Positions 56,152 to 64,000 of a stretch of 64,000 nt of DNA are shown one piece after another. Position numbers and translations under genes: made by a program. Position 1 is the stretch's first letter, and every line of letters starts with the position of its first letter. This stretch comes from G020354785 sp964521285 (GTDB taxonomy: Bacteria; Bacteroidota; Bacteroidia; Bacteroidales; UBA10428): positions 13,737-77,736 of the forward strand of contig CAZFQS010000016.1 in NCBI GenBank assembly GCA_964521285.1, given 5' to 3'. The notes below the pieces were generated by a model, which worked only from the letters and a program-made list of their open reading frames with translations, searched no databases and had not been told where the DNA came from.

Positions 56152-58584
56152 TTATTCCTTAACCCTCAATGCCTGTTTCTCTATTCCGTCAATGGTTACT
56201 AAAATTGAGTCTGTATAGCCCTCCTCATTTTTCTGAAAGACTATTCTAACATTCATTTCTTTAAGGAAATATTCGGTTTCAGAAGCTGGTAATAGCTGGT
56301 ATTTTGGCAAGTTTGTACCCTGAAAATACAATTTATCTTCTTCTTTTAAAATAGTAATAAAAAAGTAATTTCCATAATCATACTTGCCAGTGTATTTATC
56401 GAATATTTGAGGATCAACTTCAACCGGCATTTCTTCTTCCAGTTTTTTAACTTCAAATTGCTGGCCTCCCTGACTATGTATAGCATGTGTAACTTTTCCA
56501 TTTTCATCCCTTATAAATTTTATACAGGCTTCTACAACTTTCCAGTGAAATTCGTTTTCTGAAGAGGGAAATATCTGATATTTGGACTGACCGGTCAATT
56601 GGGCATACAAACTGTTATTCTCCAAAGTAACAATTAAAACAGCACCTCTGCCATAATTATACCTTCCTGTATAGTCTTTAAGTATACTTGCTTTAACAGA
56701 TGTATCTGTGGAGTAACTGGACTGTTTTTCCATGTCCTTCCACATAAAATATTCTGCAATCAGGTTGGCATTGCTTCCAGGATTGATACCTTCAGGCGGG
56801 GGTGTTGAATTACAAAGTACGGCGATGGTAATATTATTTTCCGGCTGGCGTGATAAAAAAGATAGAAATCCATGTAATCCACCACCATGTGCGGTAAAAT
56901 TAGAACCTCTTATTTTATAAAACATCCAGCCATAGCCATATTCCATTCCTTCCGGTTTTTTATTGTTATTCAGGACTACCGGAGTGAAAGCAGCTTCTAA
57001 ACTTGCATCAGTAAGCACTTTCCCGTTAAATAATGCTTCATTCCATATATACAGGTCCTTAACTGTTGAATATAAAGCACCGGCACCTCCTGCATTGGTC
57101 ATATCCCAGTTAATAGCTTTTTTCAAAGTCCCTGCTTCGTATGAATATCCCGTAGCTTCATTATCTAATAACAGCAGCGGACCATGCACACCTGTGTTTT
57201 TCATGCCCAGGGGATCAAAAAATGTTTCTTTTAAATATTCTCCATATTCTTTACCGCTCACTTTTTCAATTATATAGCCCAGAATATAATATCCTGAATT
57301 ATTGTACAAATAACTTTCGCCAGGGTCAAAATCATATTCAAGATTCTTAATTGTATCTATCATATCTTCCGGACTGATATGCATAGTAGCATATTTCATA
57401 AAATCCGGCCTGTTTGTAAAACTATGAATTCCCGAAGTATGAGTAAGCAGATGATGAATTGTAACTTCGTTGCCCCTGGGAAAATCAGGGATAAATGCTG
57501 ATAAACTATCATTTACATTTATCTTTCCCTCTTCCTGCAGCTTAAGAATTGCGGCTGCTGTGAACTGTTTGGTAATTGACCCTATTCTGAATTTTGTTTC
57601 CGTTGTAACTGGTACTTCGTTACCAACGTCAGCATATCCAAATGCATTTTCGTAAATAATTTCACCATCACGTGATACTAATACTGCTGCACCCGGACAT
57701 CGTTCCTTTGTAGCACTTTTAAAGATATTATCTACCAGGCTTTTAAATTCAGGTAAGGCTGAAAGTGTATCGGCTCCCTTTTCTTTTAAATATTTAGTAA
57801 TATCTTCCCTTCCCCTGATTAAAGCATTTTGAAAAGCTGACAATCCAATTTCGTTTGACGCATTGACGTCAACTCCATTTTCAACCAGCATCCTGACGTT
57901 GTCAAGATCACCATTACCCGAAGATTCCAATAACTTATCATTTAATATATCTTTACCTAAGGGGCGTATGATAAATCCCCATCCATATTCCATATTTTGA
58001 ACCTTAAGAAGGATCTGGTTACTTCCCTGTATTAAGTTCAGAAGTATAATATCATCATCTTTATTCACCCCGCGTGGTATCCAGTTCTCATGAACAAGCT
58101 TACCATTTAAAAATATTTTAATACCATCGTCACTACCAACACCCATTAGTATTTTAGCAGGCGATTCCATTTTAATTTCAGCCAGGGCATAAGCAATAGC
58201 AAAATTGTTCTCTCCAAGTACCTGGTTCAAATCAATTTCATCCTCGGTATTCTTTACCATTTTCCATGAAAATTCCTTTTCTCCGATTATAATTTTCTCA
58301 GGATATTTGTTTTTATGGATATCCACACTGCTGAAATAATCTTTGTCAAAAGCTTCCTTTTGTTCCGATTCCTCGGGTTTAATGGTATCTTCAGTAATCT
58401 TAACAGGACCAAGGATGAGCCAGTTTTTTAAAAATTCATTCTCGTTAAGTCCTTTATAAGTAGCTTCGGAATAACCTTTAATTTCCTGCAGGATTGTTTC
58501 ATCTTCCTGTAATGCCCATAAGTTTGATAAAATAAAATATGAGCAAATAAAAATGACCGGAAATGATTTGATTATTTTTTTCAT
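56152..58584 (-). CDS. Ankyrin-containing serine hydrolase of the beta-lactamase fold
   Basis: An 810-residue exported multidomain protein (signal peptide to about residue 25, LSNLWA). Residues ~40-210 form a beta-sandwich-like module (GVGSDDGIKIFLNGKLVHEN). Two ankyrin repeats lie at ~216-272 (NVRMLVENGVDVNASNEIGL). A class C beta-lactamase/DD-peptidase-type domain at ~290-650 has SITK (Ser336-Lys339), YNNSG near 430 and an HGG motif (TAHGGGLHG). Two copies of a DUF3471-like C-terminal domain follow (DYTGRYNYGRG, KYTGKYDYGNY). It may act on peptidoglycan stems, D-amino acid peptides or esters. Ankyrin repeats inside an exported hydrolase are unusual. Confidence 0.88.
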   Translation of the reverse strand: MKKIIKSFPVIFICSYFILSNLWALQEDETILQEIKGYSEATYKGLNENEFLKNWLILGPVKITEDTIKPEESEQKEAFDKDYFSSVDIHKNKYPEKIIIGEKEFSWKMVKNTEDEIDLNQVLGENNFAIAYALAEIKMESPAKILMGVGSDDGIKIFLNGKLVHENWIPRGVNKDDDIILLNLIQGSNQILLKVQNMEYGWGFIIRPLGKDILNDKLLESSGNGDLDNVRMLVENGVDVNASNEIGLSAFQNALIRGREDITKYLKEKGADTLSALPEFKSLVDNIFKSATKERCPGAAVLVSRDGEIIYENAFGYADVGNEVPVTTETKFRIGSITKQFTAAAILKLQEEGKINVNDSLSAFIPDFPRGNEVTIHHLLTHTSGIHSFTNRPDFMKYATMHISPEDMIDTIKNLEYDFDPGESYLYNNSGYYILGYIIEKVSGKEYGEYLKETFFDPLGMKNTGVHGPLLLLDNEATGYSYEAGTLKKAINWDMTNAGGAGALYSTVKDLYIWNEALFNGKVLTDASLEAAFTPVVLNNNKKPEGMEYGYGWMFYKIRGSNFTAHGGGLHGFLSFLSRQPENNITIAVLCNSTPPPEGINPGSNANLIAEYFMWKDMEKQSSYSTDTSVKASILKDYTGRYNYGRGAVLIVTLENNSLYAQLTGQSKYQIFPSSENEFHWKVVEACIKFIRDENGKVTHAIHSQGGQQFEVKKLEEEMPVEVDPQIFDKYTGKYDYGNYFFITILKEEDKLYFQGTNLPKYQLLPASETEYFLKEMNVRIVFQKNEEGYTDSILVTIDGIEKQALRVKE

Positions 58585-58754
58585 GGTTTGAATTATTAGT
58601 GGGATGGTACCCCCTGAGAGGAGACAGCTCCCATATTATTTGTATATTGTATTATTTGTTTATTTTTTATCTGTTAAATATAACAGCTTTTTCAAAAATA
58701 AGGTCGCTGTGCCCTTTTATTTATATATTTAAAGAATATTAAATTATAACCAAT

Positions 58755-59396
58755 ATGAAGAAACAAATTTTTATTGTAATAACAACTTTAGTTATTAGCT
58801 ATTGTAATTCACTTTTTGCTCAGGATACTATACTCCTGATGCCACCTTCACAAGAAGGTGAAATGTCTTTGACAGAAGCACTGCAAAAAAGAAAATCTAC
58901 AAGAAGCTATTCGGGAGAAAGTCATACAGATCAGCAATTATCAGATCTTTTATGGTCAGCATTTGGTATAAACAGACCGGAAGAAATGAAAAGAACTGCT
59001 CCTTCATCACGAAACCAGCAGGAAATTGATGTCTATGTATTTACTAAGGACGGAGTCTTTGTTTATGATGCAGTAAATCATGCTATGATAAGAATAATGA
59101 ATGAGGATTTACGTAAATACACCGGCAAACAGGATTTTGTTGAGAATGCTGCAGTAAACCTTGTTTATATTGCAGATCATTCAAAATCAAAATCAGATGA
59201 TCCTGTGGGCAGATCAAAAACATCTCATATTAATACGGGATTTATTGCTCAGAATGTATATCTGTATTCTGCCTCACAAGGCCTGGGTTGTGTCGTCAGG
59301 GGTTATATGGACAAGGAAGCGCTGGCGGTAAAATTAAATTTAAAAGAAAATCAGGAAATAATAGTTGCACAGTCTGTAGGTGTTATAAGTAAGTAG
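58755..59396 (+). CDS. Exported nitroreductase-family protein
   Basis: A 213-residue protein with a signal peptide (MKKQIFIVITTLVISYCNSL, cleavage near LFAQ) followed by a SagB/nitroreductase-like FMN fold: KRKSTRSYSGE (the R-S-x-R-x-Y opening), LLWSAFGINRP, APSSRNQQEIDVYVF and GCVVRGYMDKEAL. The fold usually binds FMN in the cytoplasm, so export is notable. It is divergent from the ankyrin/hydrolase gene. Confidence 0.85.
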   Translation: MKKQIFIVITTLVISYCNSLFAQDTILLMPPSQEGEMSLTEALQKRKSTRSYSGESHTDQQLSDLLWSAFGINRPEEMKRTAPSSRNQQEIDVYVFTKDGVFVYDAVNHAMIRIMNEDLRKYTGKQDFVENAAVNLVYIADHSKSKSDDPVGRSKTSHINTGFIAQNVYLYSASQGLGCVVRGYMDKEALAVKLNLKENQEIIVAQSVGVISK

Positions 59397-59415
59397 AGAG
59401 CTAGCCCCTTTTAAA

Positions 59416-59450
59416 CATAGGGACAGCTCCCTGAAGGAACTGTCCCCTTT
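59416..59450. repeat. GGGGACAGCGCC-family palindrome before the first EDWM gene
   Basis: GGGACAGCTCC (59420-59430) pairs with GGAACTGTCCC (59436-59446), one mismatch, followed by a T-run; it could end the nitroreductase transcript. Confidence 0.7.
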
Positions 59451-59473
59451 TTGATACAAGAGTATTATTCTTT

Positions 59474-59529
59474 GTTACAAACCTGTTAGCATTCAGCCTG
59501 TTCCATATTGTACATTTGTATAAGAAATT
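59474..59529 (+). promoter_or_regulatory. Promoter of the first EDWM gene (shared with the second)
   Basis: TACATTTG at 59511-59518 matches the Bacteroidota -7 box TAnnTTTG. The surrounding 56 bases align without gaps to 61778-61833 upstream of the paralogous gene, sharing GTTACAAA, GTTAG (26 bases before the box), ATTGTA.ATTTGT and AGAAATT. Confidence 0.7.
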
Positions 59530-59563
59530 AAAAAACCAAATCAAAATATGGGAGGGCTTTAAA

Positions 59564-60124
59564 ATGAAAACTAATAAAAACACTAAAAATGAAAATACCA
59601 GAATCAATTCAATTATCAGAAGATTTGTACTGGTTGCCTTGTCAGGCGTTGCCGCTCTCAATGTACTTAAGGCTGGCGATCCTGAAAATAAAGTAATTGA
59701 AAGATCCGGTTATGTAACTAATTATTTAAGCAATACCGGAACAAAAAGAACTGCTAACTCAGAAGATACATTTATTATAGCAGACTTTGATGTTTTTAAG
59801 GAATACAAAGGAATACCGGTTAATTATAAATTAAATTTACTTGAATACAGGTTGCAAATAGCTTTAGAAGAAGAACCTGAACCTGAAATGGAAATTGAGG
59901 ACTGGATGGTTGATCTGTCATACTGGGATGTCCTTATTAAAGAAAAATCTGTTGTCGTTTCAAATAGTGACAATACTAAACCTGATACTGAGATTAGCAG
60001 TAGTTTGTCAGAATACACAACATTAACAGCTCTTCAGGAAGTTCCGGAACCTGAAATGCAACTGGAAGAATGGATGCTTGATGTAGATGAATTTATTCAA
60101 CAGATAAATTTTGCAAAAAAATAA
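59564..60124 (+). CDS. Secreted protein with repeated E-x-E-x-E-x-W-M-x-D motif (family not recognised)
   Basis: A 186-residue protein. The start at 59564 is chosen because GGGAGGG (59550-59556) precedes it at a good distance and the upstream extension overlaps the promoter. Residues ~18-38 are hydrophobic (FVLVALSGVAALNVLKAG), a probable signal sequence. Two copies of an acidic motif stand out: PEPEMEIEDWMVDLSYW (~105-121) and PEPEMQLEEWMLDVDEF (~162-178). The paralogue at 61884 carries three. I know no domain with this signature. It may be a substrate, ligand or self-associating surface protein, but nothing in the sequence fixes a role. Confidence 0.75.
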   Translation: MKTNKNTKNENTRINSIIRRFVLVALSGVAALNVLKAGDPENKVIERSGYVTNYLSNTGTKRTANSEDTFIIADFDVFKEYKGIPVNYKLNLLEYRLQIALEEEPEPEMEIEDWMVDLSYWDVLIKEKSVVVSNSDNTKPDTEISSSLSEYTTLTALQEVPEPEMQLEEWMLDVDEFIQQINFAKK

Positions 60125-60249
60125 ATCCGTTGACTTCACAATTTCTTTATAATCTACTTACTTTATCTCTATGTTTGAGTATAGCAACAGAATATTTTAG
60201 TCAGACCCCTGCAAAGGACAACTTCATATAAAGCTATTAAGATCTTTTT

Positions 60250-61134
60250 TTACCTGATTTCAACAGGCTGCCATAACCATCCCTTACCTTTCTTTACAAC
60301 ATGACCCAGACCTGGGAAAGGTGCAAAATGTTGGGCAAGTACCATTGCTTTCATTTCAGCTATGAGATCAAAAATCCGGCGCTTGCTTTTGTCAGCCATA
60401 TCAGGTATAATATCAAAGACAGGTATTAAATCAAGCTCTTCCAGTAAAAAGGGAAAAACTACTGTATCACTGGTAAAAAATAATTCCTCCCCTTCGGAAG
60501 AAAAAGAAACTACCATATGTCCAGGTGTATGACCGGGTGCCATGTGAACAAAAATACCCGGCACAACTTCGGATTCCTTATTTATAAATTCAATGCGGTC
60601 TTTTATCGGGCCAAGTTGTCCGCGTGCTACTTTCATAAAAATATCAGGGTGAAGTATCTGGGAGTAATGCTCTGTAACTTTCCTGAATGCCTCATCAGAG
60701 AACCAGAAATCCCATTCATCTTTGCAAATATAATAACGGGCATTGGGATAGTTGGGCTTGCCTTCATCATCCAGCGTACCACCTATATGATCGGGATGCG
60801 CATGGGTTATAAACACCGTATCAATATCTTCCGGCGTAATACCGGCTGATTTCAGATTTTTAACCAGTTTCCCGGTTTTAGGACCCAGATTACCTGCTCC
60901 CATATCGACAAGCACCTTATTCTCGCCGGTGTTCACAAATAGAAATGTGTACGGAGAGGTAATCTTATTCGGAGGTAAATTATATTTATGAAGAATTTTT
61001 ATAATTTGATCCTTTGCTATATTAGTAAAAAGATGGAAGGGATCATAATCATAGCTACCATCACTAACAGAAATACACTTAAATTTACCTATTTTAAAAC
61101 GGTAAAAATTTTCATTATGTAATTGACTGGACAT
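60250..61134 (-). CDS. MBL-fold metallo-hydrolase (lactonase-like)
   Basis: A 294-residue metallo-beta-lactamase-fold protein. The metal site HxHxDH is FITHAHPDHIGG (residues ~108-119); a second His lies in HMAPGHTPGHMV, an Asp in FFTSDTVVF and a late His in LAQHFAPFPG. The layout resembles the AHL-lactonase/quorum-quenching and phosphotriesterase-like-lactonase MBL group, but the substrate is unproven. The ATG at 61134 (MSSQLHNENFY) is preferred; an ATG at 61176 would add a 14-residue hydrophobic lead. It follows the FMN-binding protein gene on the same strand. Confidence 0.85.
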   Translation of the reverse strand: MSSQLHNENFYRFKIGKFKCISVSDGSYDYDPFHLFTNIAKDQIIKILHKYNLPPNKITSPYTFLFVNTGENKVLVDMGAGNLGPKTGKLVKNLKSAGITPEDIDTVFITHAHPDHIGGTLDDEGKPNYPNARYYICKDEWDFWFSDEAFRKVTEHYSQILHPDIFMKVARGQLGPIKDRIEFINKESEVVPGIFVHMAPGHTPGHMVVSFSSEGEELFFTSDTVVFPFLLEELDLIPVFDIIPDMADKSKRRIFDLIAEMKAMVLAQHFAPFPGLGHVVKKGKGWLWQPVEIR

Positions 61135-61204
61135 GAGTAGTATTTTCAGATTTATGAAATAACTAATTCTTTCCAATACAGGTTGTTTTAAACCTTAAAG
61201 CACT

Positions 61205-61639
61205 TTAAAACTTTAAATGTTCAAGTTCCTTTTCTTTTAGTATATCAGCCAATGTCCAGAAATGCGCATCACCGGATCTCATTCGAAAGATTTCCAGGTA
61301 AGGTTCAACTGATTTACCAACTATATCATCCATGAATTTTCTATCTTCGTAAGCTTTTTTCTTTATAACGGGATCATCAATAAATTCAATCTTCCCGGTA
61401 AGGCGCATTGATTTTCCATCTCCCAATTCTGGTGGATTATTGTAAAAACATATTTCCACTTTAGGATTCTGATGTAATTGTTTGCTCATATCTTTTGGAG
61501 AAAGAGTTTCAAAATAGAAACCGTTCTCGTCAGCAAACCACATTAAAACGGCTCTTACTCTTGGTTGATCGCCATCGGTTGTAGCAATATAACATACAGG
61601 ATTCTCATTTGCGAATTTTATGCATTCTTGTAGGTTCAT
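61205..61639 (-). CDS. Pyridoxamine 5'-phosphate oxidase-family FMN-binding protein
   Basis: A 144-residue split-barrel protein. ENPVCYIATTDGDQPRVRAV and the FYFETLSPKDMSKQLHQNPK segment are typical of the general-stress/PPOX-like family that binds FMN or F420. The reaction is unknown. It is probably co-transcribed with the MBL-fold gene downstream. Confidence 0.85.
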   Translation of the reverse strand: MNLQECIKFANENPVCYIATTDGDQPRVRAVLMWFADENGFYFETLSPKDMSKQLHQNPKVEICFYNNPPELGDGKSMRLTGKIEFIDDPVIKKKAYEDRKFMDDIVGKSVEPYLEIFRMRSGDAHFWTLADILKEKELEHLKF

Positions 61640-61777
61640 TTTTAGTTAGTTTTAGTTTGACATAACGTTAATAAATCACACAATTTACAAGATTACCGCT
61701 TCTTTTCCAACAGTTATGCATTAATTATGTTAAAAATATTTTTGTACTGTATAGATGTTACATTTCTGGTATACATT

Positions 61778-61833
61778 GTTACAAAAGGGTTAGATTTAAG
61801 GCCTTCCTGTATTGTATATTTGTTATAGAAATT
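61778..61833 (+). promoter_or_regulatory. Promoter of the second EDWM gene
   Basis: TATATTTG at 61815-61822 fits TAnnTTTG. The block aligns gap-free with 59474-59529 upstream of the paralogous gene, GTTACAAA and GTTAG falling at identical distances from the box. Confidence 0.7.
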
Positions 61834-61883
61834 TTAATCAATTGAAATAAAAAAACCAAAAATATAATCAGGAGGACTAAAAA

Positions 61884-62336
61884 ATGAAAACAACAAAAAA
61901 ATCCAACAGCTACAGAGTCGTTAACAAACAATTAATTATAAGCATTTTTTTGGCAGCCGTTTTGGGAGTATTTAATTCAGCCCGTGCTCAGGTTGTATAT
62001 CTTGCAAGTTCAGTATATTTAAATTCAGAGTTGGCTGAAGAACGATTAAATAGTATATTGGCAGCAGATCATGAAGATGAGATGGAAATAGAAGACTGGA
62101 TGATAGATCCTGCTTTTTGGGAAAACGTTTCAAGTGAAATTGAGAAAAAATATTACAGGTTAGTTGTAAAGGAAGATATTGAACCGGAATTAGAACTGGA
62201 ACCATGGATGCTTAATTTTCACAATGAAATCCTGAATGATAATTATTATATAGCAGAGGAGAAACAGGAAGTAGAAGACTGGATGCTGGATTTAGACCAA
62301 TTTCAATCTGTAATAAGAATTGTAGCAGAAAAATAG
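61884..62336 (+). CDS. Secreted protein with three E-x-E-x-E-x-W-M-x-D motifs (family not recognised)
   Basis: A 150-residue paralogue of the protein at 59564. AGGAGG (61870-61875) lies eight bases before the ATG. A signal peptide runs to about residue 36 (LIISIFLAAVLGVFNSARAQ). The mature part is mostly three acidic motif units: EDEMEIEDWMIDPAFW (~63-78), EPELELEPWMLNF (~99-111) and KQEVEDWMLDLDQF (~127-140), each preceded by a variable hydrophobic-alternating stretch. It is followed by a palindromic repeat and then the propeller-sensor gene on the same strand. Confidence 0.75.
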   Translation: MKTTKKSNSYRVVNKQLIISIFLAAVLGVFNSARAQVVYLASSVYLNSELAEERLNSILAADHEDEMEIEDWMIDPAFWENVSSEIEKKYYRLVVKEDIEPELELEPWMLNFHNEILNDNYYIAEEKQEVEDWMLDLDQFQSVIRIVAEK

Positions 62337-62347
62337 GGGACAACATA

Positions 62348-62415
62348 AGGGACAGCGTTCTTGTCTTTCAAAGAGCTGTTATCTCTGAGAAGATTAGACA
62401 AGGGCGCTGTCCCCT
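62348..62415. repeat. GGGGACAGCGCC-family palindrome after the second EDWM gene
   Basis: GGGACAGCGTTCTTGTCT (62349-62366) pairs with AGACAAGGGCGCTGTCCC (62396-62413), 18 bases with two mismatches, around a ~29-base loop containing a smaller hairpin. Confidence 0.8.
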
Positions 62416-62541
62416 ATATTTATTAAATTATGTTACACGAATATATGATTTCAGGCACTAATTTTTCATAGATTTACATAATAATCAGGCAGATGGCTAA
62501 AACCATTGGCTGAGTTTTAATTTTAATAAATTCATACTTAC

Positions 62542-64000
62542 ATGAAAAAAATACTGTGTCTCTGTTTATTTCTTGTCTTCATCTCTCCAACAATATTTTC
62601 CCAGTCAAGTACCATGGACCTTAGTAAGCTAAGGGTGGCAGACGGACTTTCTCAAAATTATGTGTTATCGATTTTTAAGGATAGCAAAGGATTTATCTGG
62701 GTGGGTACTGCCTGGGGAGGACTGAACAGGTACGATGGATATTCTTTTGTTGTTTACAAGCACAATCCGAATGATACTAATTCTATATCATCAAATGAAA
62801 TTTGCACAATATATGAAGACAAGAATGGCATTCTATGGATAGGTACATGGGATGGACTAAATAAGTTTTCCCCTGATGAATCCGGGCAAATATTTAAATG
62901 CTACAGGTATTCACCAACAAATATAAGAGGTGGAAGTATAGTCAGTGCAATTTTTGAGGATAGTACGGGAAAATTATGGATTGGGGGAGGTTCGCATGGT
63001 GTATTTTCATTTGACAGGGAAAATGAAAAATTCAGATATTATAAAATCAATACTGATGTTCCAGGAAATGTTGATGGTAATATTTCAAGTTATATTAAAT
63101 CTATACCGGACAAAAATGTAGCTGGTTATGTTTGTTCAATTACTGAAGACAGGGGAGGAACTTTATGGATTGGTACAACAGTAGGATTAAATAAGTTCGA
63201 CCGTGAAAAAGAAATTTTTTATAGCTACAGACCTGAACCCACGGATATTGAAAACTGGAGTAATAGTATTTCATCGGTTCATGTTGATAAATCGGGAATT
63301 TTATGGGTAGGCACCGGCAATGGATTATACAACTTTGATAAAAATAAACAGGAATTTATCCTGCGGTTTCCGGAATCGCGGGAGAAAACAAGATTGAAAA
63401 AGACTGTAATATGCAGTATAAAAGAAGATAATTCCGGGAAATTATGGTTTAGAACAACAGATGGGTTATATAATTATGATTTGAATGAAAAGCAATTTAG
63501 AATATATATACATTCTGAATATCCGCAGGAAGTGTGGTGGGAGTTAGCAAATACATTGTACATTGAAAGTGAGGATATCATCTGGTTTGCTTACCCCGGG
63601 GAAGGAATAAATATACTAACCGTTAAAAGAAAAAATTTTGAATGTATTAAGCAGGAAACAGACGATCCCACCAGACAAATCTTTAATCGAACTATGGGGG
63701 CATATGAAGATTTAGAGGGATATATCTGGATAGGTACCCCTGGAGATGGCCTGAAAAGGTATGATCCGGTAAAGAAAGAATTTAGTTTTTTTAGGCATAA
63801 TCCTGAAGATCCTTATAGTATAAGTACTAATGCAATTATGAGAATTTACCAGGATAAATCAGGAACACTATGGATTGGCACTACTAATGGATTAAACAAA
63901 ATAGAGGTAACTAAGAAAGATGATGTAAAATTCGTACACTATTTGCATGATCCGGCAAATCCTGCCAGTATAGCCAATAATAATATCTGGTGGATACTGG
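62542..64000 (+). CDS. Two-component regulator propeller sensor, N-terminal part (runs off the window)
   Basis: The frame is open from the ATG at 62542 to the window end, 486 residues. A signal peptide (MKKILCLCLFLVFISPTIFS) is followed by repeated propeller blades with the core DxxGxLWIGTxxGLNxFD: GFIWVGTAWGGLNRYDG, GILWIGTWDGLNKF, GTLWIGTTVGLNKFD, GILWVGTGNGLYNFD, GYIWIGTPGDGLKRYD and GTLWIGTTNGLNKI, nine blades visible. This is the periplasmic sensor part of the hybrid two-component systems of Bacteroidota, whose kinase, receiver and AraC domains would lie beyond the window. It is the nearest regulator to the EDWM genes. Confidence 0.88.
   Translation, partial: MKKILCLCLFLVFISPTIFSQSSTMDLSKLRVADGLSQNYVLSIFKDSKGFIWVGTAWGGLNRYDGYSFVVYKHNPNDTNSISSNEICTIYEDKNGILWIGTWDGLNKFSPDESGQIFKCYRYSPTNIRGGSIVSAIFEDSTGKLWIGGGSHGVFSFDRENEKFRYYKINTDVPGNVDGNISSYIKSIPDKNVAGYVCSITEDRGGTLWIGTTVGLNKFDREKEIFYSYRPEPTDIENWSNSISSVHVDKSGILWVGTGNGLYNFDKNKQEFILRFPESREKTRLKKTVICSIKEDNSGKLWFRTTDGLYNYDLNEKQFRIYIHSEYPQEVWWELANTLYIESEDIIWFAYPGEGINILTVKRKNFECIKQETDDPTRQIFNRTMGAYEDLEGYIWIGTPGDGLKRYDPVKKEFSFFRHNPEDPYSISTNAIMRIYQDKSGTLWIGTTNGLNKIEVTKKDDVKFVHYLHDPANPASIANNNIWWIL

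Noticed and set aside
58605..58720. Additional palindrome-like pieces (GGAGACAGCTCCC near 58620 and GGTCGCTGTGCCC near 58705)
   Set aside because: They resemble single arms of the dispersed palindrome but do not pair with each other well enough to call a copy.

Overview
The window reads as chromosome of a low-GC member of the Bacteroidota, probably Bacteroidales or Marinilabiliales-like. The evidence is: proteins with type IX secretion (T9SS) C-terminal sorting domains of both the short (type A) and the gliding-motility-associated CHU_C (type B) kind; a PorP/SprF-family protein beside a giant SprB-like adhesin; a GldA-type ABC ATPase; the long, insert-bearing form of IspG; the LL-diaminopimelate aminotransferase (DapL) route to lysine; and TAnnTTTG promoter boxes. 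I saw no tRNA, rRNA, CRISPR array or intact transposase.

Layout. 0-6.8 kb: aromatic and lysine/peptidoglycan biosynthesis (aroC fragment, aroA, dapF, lysA on the minus strand; dapL divergent), then a glycosyltransferase and a TsaC-like protein. 6.8-13.5 kb: an accessory-looking block edged by palindromic repeats, with two Kelch/T9SS proteins flanking a hybrid sensor kinase/AraC regulator, and a nucleotidyltransferase-GHMP kinase fusion. 13.6-26.1 kb: housekeeping genes (ispG, metK, gldA-like, a Nudix protein, a TPR protein, asnS-rpoN, a PAP2-like membrane protein, a glycosyltransferase, a radical SAM protein). 26.2-37.6 kb: a minus-strand surface-adhesin operon, namely two small SprB-type module proteins, a 2725-residue adhesin with 14 exact-length 90-residue repeats, PorP/SprF, a DUF4296 lipoprotein and another lipoprotein. 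38-56 kb: mostly housekeeping (LolC/E-like permease, rbfA, trpS, an ECF sigma factor with a membrane partner, two cation diffusion facilitators, OsmC, ComF, lgt, gpmI, apt, a cytidylate kinase-like protein, a SLOG-family protein, SiaC) plus a large T9SS beta-helix protein. 56-64 kb: a second accessory zone with an ankyrin/beta-lactamase-fold fusion, an exported nitroreductase, an MBL-fold hydrolase, an FMN-binding protein, two paralogous secreted proteins with a repeated E-x-E-x-E-x-W-M-x-D motif under near-identical promoters, and the start of a propeller-type sensor.

Points most worth a second look: the two 'EDWM' proteins and their shared promoter; a dispersed GGGGACAGCGCC palindrome family placed mainly at gene ends; a DapF with both catalytic cysteines replaced by serine and an AroC start lacking its GESHG motif, within 2.5 kb of each other; an in-frame stop inside the signal peptide of one Kelch gene; a decayed heavy-metal-associated domain beside a zinc exporter; and small proteins that copy the N-terminal modules of the giant adhesin. 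All family assignments come from reading motifs; no database search was run.
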